Assembly: GCA_008015505.1 (NCBI GenBank) | Contig: SSFR01000009.1 | Coordinates: forward strand, 1-35,455 | DNA length: 35,455 nt | Reading direction: 5' to 3' | DNA from: Pedobacter sp. | Lineage (GTDB): Bacteria > Bacteroidota > Bacteroidia > Sphingobacteriales > Sphingobacteriaceae | In this document: positions 27,202 through 33,561 of the stretch, piece by piece | How positions within the stretch are numbered: the first letter of the stretch is position 1 | Layout: the number at the start of each line of letters is the position of its first letter | The notes under the pieces: model-generated | Database searches by the model: none | What the model was told of the DNA's origin: nothing | What the model saw: the letters and a program-made list of their open reading frames with translations, nothing else | Position numbers and translations under genes: made by a program

Positions 27202-27399
27202 TTAGTAAGGATAGCACTCATCATATAGTTTATCAAACTTTTGAAAAAGTATCTTGACTGCTTTGTTATTATTAGGATCAACGTAGACTAATTGTAATAA
27301 TATTTTATTCAATTCTGTTGTATTATGGCATCCACCATTTTTACCTCTCATTTCATGATTATTCATTGCTTGAACATCCCAGGTGTTTAATTTTCTCAT
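27202..27399 (-). CDS. Small peptide with double-glycine-type leader, inside the tonB-folC operon
   Basis: A 65-residue ORF from ATG at 27399 (another ATG at 27411 adds four residues). The first 23 residues, starting MRKLNTWDVQAMNNHEM and ending RGKNGG, look like a Gly-Gly leader: Met-12, Glu-8 and Met-7 relative to the cleavage site fit the usual pattern, though Lys at -4 is not hydrophobic. The L-x-x-W-x-V-Q-x-M-N-x-x-E-M run resembles leaders of Bacteroidota bacteriocin-type peptides as I recall them. The predicted 42-residue product starts with Cys and has another near the end (DECYPY), so a disulfide is possible. It sits 34 bases after tonB and 27 before folC. No C39 transporter is in the window. 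Chance ORF remains an alternative. Confidence 0.55.
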   Translation of the reverse strand: MRKLNTWDVQAMNNHEMRGKNGGCHNTTELNKILLQLVYVDPNNNKAVKILFQKFDKLYDECYPY

Positions 27400-27433
27400 G
27401 TTAAATAACATTTGGTTTTTGGCCAAAAGTAAT

Positions 27434-28252
27434 CTATTTGACCTTAAAATTAAAAGTAACGAGACCAAATTGCAGTTCAGGTGCAGAGTCTAGTCGATTT
27501 AGTTTAGACCCTAGGATAGCGATCTCGCATTTATGCCAGAGTTTTAGGTCGGATAGGGTAGTTCCTTTTGCTCCTGCACGAGCAAAAACAATTTTTCCAG
27601 TCTGATCTACTCGAATTTCAACGACAATTTTTCCAGCACTTTGTCCTTGATCATCAATTTTTGGAATATTGATAAAGGTGCGATTGACCAAGGATAAACT
27701 AACATTACCAAAACCAGCACCGCCTTCTCCATAGTTGGGGAATAGGGGATCACCATATCTACTTCCTTGGTTTCCGGATACATTGCTTGTTCCATCACCT
27801 GTTGTTTGTCCGTTGTTTTTTGAGCCTTTATATAAGGCATTGGGATTTAGCACAGGCTTGTTTTCTTTAGGTGTTCTATTGGTGGTGACTATCTCGGTAG
27901 CTTTATGATTTTTTTTGGCAACGCTTGGAGCTTCTTCTTCATCTTGTGTGACGACGTCTTTATTATCTGTTTCTGCTGAAGGGCTTTTTATCGGTTCAAA
28001 ATCTTCAACTGCTTTCTCGGGTTGGGCATGGTTGGCATGAGGGTCAATAGAGGGCTCCTCTACACTCATATAGTCTGTTCCCATTCCCTCTTCTGAGGTG
28101 CCATAATTAACAATGATACCGCCAAATCCAACTTCTTCTTGTTTGAAAGGCTCTCGGATCACAATAAAGTAGCTAGCCAGTAGAAACAGCACCACAATCA
28201 GCGATGAAAGTAAAAAGGCTTTTGGATAGTTATCTTCCTCTTGATGGGGCAT
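27434..28252 (-). CDS. TonB-family energy transducer
   Basis: A 272-residue periplasm-spanning protein that would couple the ExbB-ExbD motor to outer-membrane transporters. It has a short cytoplasmic N-terminus, one membrane helix (about 13-32, AFLLSSLIVVLFLLASYFIV), a long acidic Pro/Asn-rich linker (~50-185) and a C-terminal TonB-like domain with IVVEIRVDQTGKIVFARAGAKGTT. It lies 16 bases after exbD. The C-terminal domain is of the divergent Bacteroidota type, so its partner receptors cannot be predicted. Confidence 0.85.
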   Translation of the reverse strand: MPHQEEDNYPKAFLLSSLIVVLFLLASYFIVIREPFKQEEVGFGGIIVNYGTSEEGMGTDYMSVEEPSIDPHANHAQPEKAVEDFEPIKSPSAETDNKDVVTQDEEEAPSVAKKNHKATEIVTTNRTPKENKPVLNPNALYKGSKNNGQTTGDGTSNVSGNQGSRYGDPLFPNYGEGGAGFGNVSLSLVNRTFINIPKIDDQGQSAGKIVVEIRVDQTGKIVFARAGAKGTTLSDLKLWHKCEIAILGSKLNRLDSAPELQFGLVTFNFKVK

Positions 28253-28268
28253 ATATGACAGTCTAGTT

Positions 28269-28673
28269 TTATGAGATTGTTTTAGGCTCGGTCGCTAAAA
28301 CCAATTTTATTTTTAGTCTGTTTGCGATATCCATCACCTGAACAACGTTTTCTATGGCTACTGTTCGGTCTACGTAAAGTACAATGGTCAATTCTTGCGT
28401 ATGGAGCTGATAGGCCTTTATGCTATTTTCAAGCTCTCCGATTAGGACGGGTTTTTTCTCGACAAAGTATTCCAAGTTTTTGGTAACCGAAACAGTGATC
28501 GTTTTTTTTGAGATCGATTGACCAGAGTCAGATCGTGGAAGTAAGAGTTTGATGACATTGGGATTGGTCAGCGTGGATGCAATGAGAAAAAATAAGAATA
28601 GAAAAAACATGATATCATTCATGGCAGAAGTATGTACTTCTGCTCCCGGTCGGTTTCTTCTTCTCAAATTCAT
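28269..28673 (-). CDS. exbD: ExbD/TolR-family biopolymer transport protein
   Basis: A 134-residue component of the proton-driven motor. It has a short N-terminal cytoplasmic part rich in Arg, then one membrane helix (AMNDIMFFLFLFFLIASTLT) containing the Asp of MND, and a periplasmic domain. The helix Asp near residue 19 matches the proton-carrying position of ExbD/TolR. Its start overlaps the exbB stop by four bases (ATGA), indicating translational coupling. Confidence 0.92.
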   Translation of the reverse strand: MNLRRRNRPGAEVHTSAMNDIMFFLFLFFLIASTLTNPNVIKLLLPRSDSGQSISKKTITVSVTKNLEYFVEKKPVLIGELENSIKAYQLHTQELTIVLYVDRTVAIENVVQVMDIANRLKIKLVLATEPKTIS

Positions 28674-29383
28674 TGTTCAGGTTCCTCCAATAAATCAATA
28701 AATTCTACAGCATCTGTTTCCATTTTGAGGATCACGCGATCGACCATGATATTGAGTATATGGTAGCTAACATAAGCGACAATACCAACGATCAAACCTG
28801 TTGCCGATGTAATCATTTTTTCATATAGGCCCCCAGCAATCACACCCATACTGATGTTATTAGCCGTAGATATACCATAAAAAATTTTAATTACACCTGC
28901 AATCGTTCCAACGAAACCAAGCATGGGAGCAATACCCGCAATGATTCCCAAGATGCTGATGTTTTTTTCAAGTCGGGATACTTCTAGTTTGCCTACATTT
29001 TCAATGGCGCCTTCAATGTCTTTAATAGGCCTACCGATGCGTAATAATCCTTTTTGAAGCATGCGTCCTAATGGGGTATTGTTATTTCTGCAAACAGCAA
29101 TAGCCGATTCGAGCTTACCTGAAATAACATGATGTTTAACTTGTTTCATCAGGTCGGACTCATTGCGGGACGCACTTCGAATGGTCAGATAGCGTTCGAT
29201 AAAAATTACCAAGCCCAAAAATGCTAAAACCAGAAGTGGTACCATAACCCATCCCCCTTTCTGAAGGAGATCTAAGAATCGTAACTCATGTACTTGCTGG
29301 ATGGTTTGTGTGGTAGCAAGTATTGTGTTTTCTGTGGTTGGTGCAAGCGCAGGTGCAATGGTATCTGTTTGGAGTAAAATCAT
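28670..29383 (-). CDS. exbB: MotA/TolQ/ExbB proton channel family protein
   Basis: A 237-residue, three-helix inner-membrane protein forming the motor with ExbD. The first helix is at about 46-64 (WVMVPLLVLAFLGLVIFIERY). The conserved second and third helices contain ISILGIIAGIAPMLGFVGTI and SMGVIAGGLYEKMITSATGL. Both ends overlap its neighbours by four bases (ATGA), so HU/SPOR, ExbB and ExbD are tightly coupled. Confidence 0.93.
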   Translation of the reverse strand: MILLQTDTIAPALAPTTENTILATTQTIQQVHELRFLDLLQKGGWVMVPLLVLAFLGLVIFIERYLTIRSASRNESDLMKQVKHHVISGKLESAIAVCRNNNTPLGRMLQKGLLRIGRPIKDIEGAIENVGKLEVSRLEKNISILGIIAGIAPMLGFVGTIAGVIKIFYGISTANNISMGVIAGGLYEKMITSATGLIVGIVAYVSYHILNIMVDRVILKMETDAVEFIDLLEEPEQ

Positions 29384-30567
29384 TTTTTAATTTCAGGTTT
29401 ATGGGGTTTAATGATAGCTAACCAAGCATCCGGATTAACCTCCGCCTTGATTCGTGTGAGCTCAGCTTCGGCAGCTAGTTTATCAGTGAATGAGGCACAG
29501 CTTATTCGAATTCGAGGACCGTATGGATTGGGTACAATTTTTGCTTGAATTCCTTTCTCTTTTAGCTGGATAATATACTTTTCTGCTTCAGATTGTTTCC
29601 CAAAGGTGGCAATGATAATTTCATAGGTTGTCTCTTCACTTGGTATGGGATTTGTTTCCGCATTTGTTGGAGCAGTGTTTTCTTGTTCAGCGGTTATTTC
29701 TTTCTTGGGTAATGTGTCAGTAGTTGTTTTTAGTGTGGAGTCTATAGTTATTGATGGCTGCTTCTGAGGAGATCGGGTGATTGGCTTTTCATAAGAAACT
29801 AAAGTAACCAGGTGCTTATAGACATCTGGATAAAAGAAATAAATGCCAATGGCTGCCAATAAAAGCAATGAAACAAATGATAAAAGGGCTTCAACTATAG
29901 GCCGTTGTTTTTTTTCATGATGAATGTCTTCAGCTTCTACAACGACAGATGATTGGGCTTCGGAGTGATGGGGGGTAGGATGGTTAATTAATTCAATAGG
30001 TTTAGTTTCTGGTCTAGATGTAGGAGCCACTGGTGCTGGCATAGGCTCTAGAGTAGTTTTTTCCTGATAGGCTCTGAAGAAAAAAGGTTCCTCTGAAGAG
30101 GGGGGAGCAGGTGTGCTATAATTGAAGTCGCTTCTGGTATGTGATGGATTATCGTGGTTTTTTGTTATTTCAGCAACTGCTTCTAAACCATAATAAGTAC
30201 GATCATAAACAGTTCCTTTAGGTGCTTCAAGGATATAGTCGTTATTTTCTTTTCTGAGTGTGCCTAGGGCTTTTAGATCAGCTAAGTCGGCTGTATTCAA
30301 CTGCTCCCAGACTGCTTTGGTAAATTTTTCAATAAAATAAATGGCAGTTTCTTGAGAGATATTCCTTTGGGCGCAGCAGTAGTCGGCGAGCATGAGATTT
30401 TCATTTTGCTCCAACTTGAAGGCCAAAGATTGCGATGGGGGAATGAACATGTTTTTCTGCTCGTCGTAAAAACCATTTACACGTTTTTTGAAAAATGTAC
30501 CTAGACCAGGGACATTAACTTCCTGATGCTGGTGTAATAAGTCGACTATGTAGAGCGCAATATCCAT
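29380..30567 (-). CDS. CCDC81-like HU domain / SPOR domain membrane protein
   Basis: A 395-residue protein with two parts joined across the inner membrane. Residues ~1-135 match the paired CCDC81-like prokaryotic HU domains (VPGLGTFFKKRVNG; YYGLEAVAEI), which may bind DNA or other partners. One membrane helix is at 224-246, and a SPOR domain at ~312-388 (TTYEIIIATFGKQSEAEKYI) should bind denuded peptidoglycan at division sites. Pro/Thr-rich linkers flank the helix. It is the first gene of the ExbB-ExbD-TonB-folC run. Its link of cytoplasm to cell wall suggests a role in division or envelope organisation; that is inference. Confidence 0.88.
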   Translation of the reverse strand: MDIALYIVDLLHQHQEVNVPGLGTFFKKRVNGFYDEQKNMFIPPSQSLAFKLEQNENLMLADYCCAQRNISQETAIYFIEKFTKAVWEQLNTADLADLKALGTLRKENNDYILEAPKGTVYDRTYYGLEAVAEITKNHDNPSHTRSDFNYSTPAPPSSEEPFFFRAYQEKTTLEPMPAPVAPTSRPETKPIELINHPTPHHSEAQSSVVVEAEDIHHEKKQRPIVEALLSFVSLLLLAAIGIYFFYPDVYKHLVTLVSYEKPITRSPQKQPSITIDSTLKTTTDTLPKKEITAEQENTAPTNAETNPIPSEETTYEIIIATFGKQSEAEKYIIQLKEKGIQAKIVPNPYGPRIRISCASFTDKLAAEAELTRIKAEVNPDAWLAIIKPHKPEIKK

Positions 30568-30800
30568 AGTATCAATTTAATTTTGCCAAGGCTAAGGTAC
30601 GCAACGATAGAGCGTGTGTCAAATTTGTGTTTTGTATTGAGTTGAATCTATTTGCTATAATTCTTTTATTTTTTGAATATTTATTTATTTGATTTATTAT
30701 TGAAAATATTTGTTTAAAATTAAATTTTAGAATTTATTAATTAATTAAATTATCTAAAATGTGTACTTAAATGATTGTAATTTAATTAGATCAAATCAGA

Positions 30801-30929
30801 ATGCAGAAATTATATGGCGGAAGTGGTCTAGACTTTATTGGCGGATTTCAGGGTATTTTTAATTTTCTATCGGACTTCTATAATGGATTTCGTCAAGGGT
30901 TCCATGATGCATGTATTAAAAATATATAA
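30801..30929 (+). CDS. Short GxxxG peptide, probable bacteriocin-like precursor with interrupted leader
   Basis: A 42-residue ORF from ATG at 30801: MQKLYGG followed by a 35-residue Gly/Phe-rich part that includes GLDFIGGFQGIFNF, GFRQG and a single Cys near the end (ACIKNI). Reading upstream in frame from ATG at 30771 gives MIVI, a TAA stop at 30783-30785, then LDQIR and MQKLYGG. Relative to the Gly-Gly site this places Leu at -12, Met at -7 and Leu at -4, as in double-glycine leaders. The stop therefore cuts a leader-like sequence, so the gene may be a recent pseudogene, may make an unprocessed peptide, or may contain a sequence error. It lies 26 bases before a second such gene. Confidence 0.5.
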   Translation: MQKLYGGSGLDFIGGFQGIFNFLSDFYNGFRQGFHDACIKNI

Positions 30930-30955
30930 AATATTAATTTATAAAATATATTAAA

Positions 30956-31099
30956 ATGAAATTAAATAAAATTCACACAGAGTTACAAGAGTTATCTATA
31001 ACTCAATCTAAGGAAATAGAGGGAGGAAATATAGCGTCTGATATAGGATATTGGACAGGAAGACTTTTTGGTTGGCCATACCCTTCAAAGTGTTCATAG
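30956..31099 (+). CDS. Double-glycine-leader peptide, bacteriocin-like
   Basis: A 47-residue ORF. Residues 1-24 form a leader rich in charged residues ending ELSITQSKEIEGG, with Leu at -12 and Ile at -4 before the Gly-Gly cleavage point used by C39 peptidase transporters. The predicted 23-residue product NIASDIGYWTGRLFGWPYPS followed by KCS is cationic and aromatic, carries overlapping GxxxG motifs (GYWTG, GRLFG) and one Cys. A strong terminator begins 15 bases after the stop, which supports a genuine transcription unit with the preceding peptide. No transporter or immunity gene is evident in the window, so antimicrobial or signalling use is inference. Confidence 0.68.
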   Translation: MKLNKIHTELQELSITQSKEIEGGNIASDIGYWTGRLFGWPYPSKCS

Positions 31100-31113
31100 T
31101 GTTGATGAGCTAT

Positions 31114-31153
31114 AAAAACTAGGGAGGTATAGCATGAAGCATCCCTAGTTTTT
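31114..31153 (+). terminator. Intrinsic terminator after the peptide genes
   Basis: A perfect 12-bp stem, AAAAACTAGGGA at 31114-31125 with TCCCTAGTTTTT at 31142-31153, and a 16-base loop. It closes the small-peptide unit. Confidence 0.88.
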
Positions 31154-31483
31154 ATGTTTATATGGATGATGGTCATTGTGCACTATGTGTTGATCTATAC
31201 TATCTTTTTTCTAACTTCTTCTTTCCAAGATTCACAAACTATAAGTGCTTATTTTCTGCGCACAACAAAAGCCTCTCATTTAATGGAAATCTTTTTTGGG
31301 TTGTGCTCTTAAGCACAAAATTCACTCTAGTTGCTTTTTCTCAATATTACACAGCCCATTTTGATAGACTACAAGTAACTAAGATATCATATTTATAATC
31401 TTATTCTATTTCTAATCTTATTATTTGCTGGTATAATTGTAGTTTATTAATCATTTTTCTTAAATAAATCTCATTGTATCATT
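31154..31483. other. AT-rich gene-free stretch
   Basis: No convincing gene is seen in these 330 bases. A 7-bp perfect hairpin TTGTGCT/AGCACAA with a four-base loop lies at 31301-31318. An open frame at 31162-31398 has aromatic-rich, low-quality composition and no start signal, and is not called. The right end must hold the promoter of the lipoprotein gene, but no full TTG/TAnnTTTG pair was found. Confidence 0.5.
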
Positions 31484-31831
31484 ATGCAATACTATTGTTT
31501 GAAATTTTTATGTGGTTTTTCTCTTATTGGATTATTAGGTACTGCTTGTAAAAAAGAGGAAAAGATCGCTCTTGAGAAGCCAGTTTCGATTCCTTCAGTT
31601 TCAGGTGTACACTTTAGTAAGAAAAAGCCGAAAGATTCGACTAAGCCAGTATATAGAACAAATGCTGAATCACGTAAAATGCTAGAGTCTCCTCAACAAA
31701 ATTTTCAGCAAAATAACAATACTAGTACCTCAAAAACTACCAAAAATCAACATTCGACTTCCTCTGCTAATAATGATCCTAAACGTCTTACTACTCCTTA
31801 TCTTACCACTAAAGTTCAACGTCCCAATTAA
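31484..31831 (+). CDS. Small predicted lipoprotein, unknown function
   Basis: 115 residues. A hydrophobic signal sequence ends in LIGLLGTAC, a plausible though not perfect lipobox, so Cys22 would be lipidated. The mature part begins with KKEEK, which is charged like the export tags of surface lipoproteins in this phylum. The rest is low complexity: Lys, Ser, Thr, Asn and Gln rich, with no domain, apparently a disordered chain. It precedes two secreted repeat proteins on the same strand (96 bases to the next gene) and may be expressed with them. An immunity role for the nearby peptides cannot be excluded but nothing supports it directly. Confidence 0.65.
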   Translation: MQYYCLKFLCGFSLIGLLGTACKKEEKIALEKPVSIPSVSGVHFSKKKPKDSTKPVYRTNAESRKMLESPQQNFQQNNNTSTSKTTKNQHSTSSANNDPKRLTTPYLTTKVQRPN

Positions 31832-31927
31832 AAAGTTGGCCATTCTCTGAACGTGTTTATCTTATTTTAAAGATCATGATGTGTTAATGCTTCTGTTGGA
31901 TTACCAAAGTGATAAGCTTTTTAAAAT

Positions 31928-33493
31928 ATGGATATGGGTTATTTTATTCGATTTTTTTTACTGACGATGCTGATCATATTACTGGGGGACTTTGTAAGTG
32001 CACAGCTGGTCCCTTGTGGTTTGCAGCTGGCCTCAACTAATTCTAATTTTTCTAGATCTTCTGGGGCTGTTGGAGTTTCGATACTTGTAGAGGAAATTCG
32101 ACCTGTATCGTCAGTTGAACATTTGCCTATATCGTTAGCTAATCATTTATTTGATGAACTAACGCATATTCCATCATCTGAACAGCCTAGAAAGAATTTC
32201 TTTTATACATACTTCAACTTTTCACGTAACTATCTATCGAATGCGTTTAATCGTTCGATTGTTAAATTCATAATTAGTTATGAGATTACTGAAGGGTCTA
32301 GAAGGATTAGTGACCAACAAATCAGACAATATATTGATGGGGAAGGCAGCCTTGAAATAAACGTAGCAGGACTATTTAAGAAAGTGCCTAATAATTATGG
32401 AATAGATACAGCTCTTGGAATAGGGGTAAAATTTAAAGATGCTTACTATAAAGCCGGATTAAATAAGTATAAACTAGTTATATGTATATCGGAAGAAGGC
32501 AATCCCAGTAAGATGGGCACGCTAACTATTGAGCCTATAGATGTGAGTGTAAAACTAAATAGGGGGTCGAATGGCTGTAGCAATAGGATTTTAATGACAG
32601 CAGTGCGCACATCTACTACAACAAAAGCGGATTTGAATATTTTCTATTCAGGGACTGGAAAAGACGATTTGGATGGTGCGCCTCAATTGGTAAACATGTC
32701 TAATCTGGCGTCTAATCGAGTTGACATAGCGTTAAAAAAGATTTATGCAAGAAATCCTAAAAATCTTCAAATATTGGCTCATGCACAAGGCTACACGCCT
32801 TCATGGCATGAGCTTAGTATACCAGCAGCAGATGGTCTCATTTTAAGTGCAGGTGAGCTTAAATGTGATCCAGAAACTGGCGTGAAGCATATTCCAATGA
32901 CCATAAATATCCCCGAATGTCATGTGAATAATTTATACCCTACGCCTATTTGGCTTATCTATAGCGGTAGAGGGCAGGTAGATCTAGATGACCCACCGAC
33001 CTTGGTAAGAATGCCGAGAGGACAGCGTCAATGTCAATTTAATATACCATTGAAATCAGGTGTTAGATGTGCTAAGCACTTAAGGGTGTCGGCAACCTCA
33101 AAAGAGTATCGAAATATAGCATTTCTGAGTATCATATTGCCAGAATCTAATGAACTTCAATTAAGAGCTACACATCATGCTAAACAAAAATATGTACGCG
33201 AGCATATCTCAGTTTTGCTGAAAACAGTTACTTGCTCTACTAGTAGGGCAAGTAATACGACTATCGGACTTATTTATGGAGGAGCTGGAGCAGCATACCT
33301 TATTAATCCACCGAGCACGATTGATCTATCAGGCGGATCAGAAATAATTTCTATTTATTTAGACGAGCAACGTAGCTTATGTAATGAGAAGCTCAAGATA
33401 TCTGCAGTTTTAGATGGCTCTGAAACTGTTTCCCAAATAATTATGTTGGATTCTTCAGGGAGCAAAACGCTTATTTTAAGCCCTGTAAATTGA
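31928..33493 (+). CDS. Secreted protein with three ~100-residue repeats, unknown function
   Basis: 521 residues. A signal peptide is predicted (MGYFIRFFLLTMLIILLGDF, cleavage near VSA/Q at 25-26). Residues ~30-200 are unique. Residues ~203-303, ~304-408 and ~409-505 are divergent repeats sharing a pattern like YSGxGxxDLDxPPxLV (seen at 240-255, 345-360 and 449-463), each with about two cysteines that could form disulfides. There is no T9SS sorting domain, lipobox or C-terminal anchor. The repeats look beta-rich and Ig-like, but I do not recognise the family. It lies 68 bases ahead of another secreted repeat protein with which it probably shares a transcript. Confidence 0.72.
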   Translation: MDMGYFIRFFLLTMLIILLGDFVSAQLVPCGLQLASTNSNFSRSSGAVGVSILVEEIRPVSSVEHLPISLANHLFDELTHIPSSEQPRKNFFYTYFNFSRNYLSNAFNRSIVKFIISYEITEGSRRISDQQIRQYIDGEGSLEINVAGLFKKVPNNYGIDTALGIGVKFKDAYYKAGLNKYKLVICISEEGNPSKMGTLTIEPIDVSVKLNRGSNGCSNRILMTAVRTSTTTKADLNIFYSGTGKDDLDGAPQLVNMSNLASNRVDIALKKIYARNPKNLQILAHAQGYTPSWHELSIPAADGLILSAGELKCDPETGVKHIPMTINIPECHVNNLYPTPIWLIYSGRGQVDLDDPPTLVRMPRGQRQCQFNIPLKSGVRCAKHLRVSATSKEYRNIAFLSIILPESNELQLRATHHAKQKYVREHISVLLKTVTCSTSRASNTTIGLIYGGAGAAYLINPPSTIDLSGGSEIISIYLDEQRSLCNEKLKISAVLDGSETVSQIIMLDSSGSKTLILSPVN

Positions 33494-33561
33494 GACTAAG
33501 TATGTTAATGCTAAATAGTGTATTTACGTCACGGGGCTTCTAGGGCAAAAAAATCAAAATC

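Noticed and set aside
27400..27468. Extended N-terminus of the small peptide gene from position 27468
   Set aside because: That start lies inside tonB and would hide the leader-like N-terminus; ATG at 27399 or 27411 is more sensible.
31162..31398. 78-codon plus-strand ORF rich in Phe, Leu and Tyr
   Set aside because: It starts just after a strong terminator, has no clear promoter or leader, and its composition is that of random AT-rich DNA.
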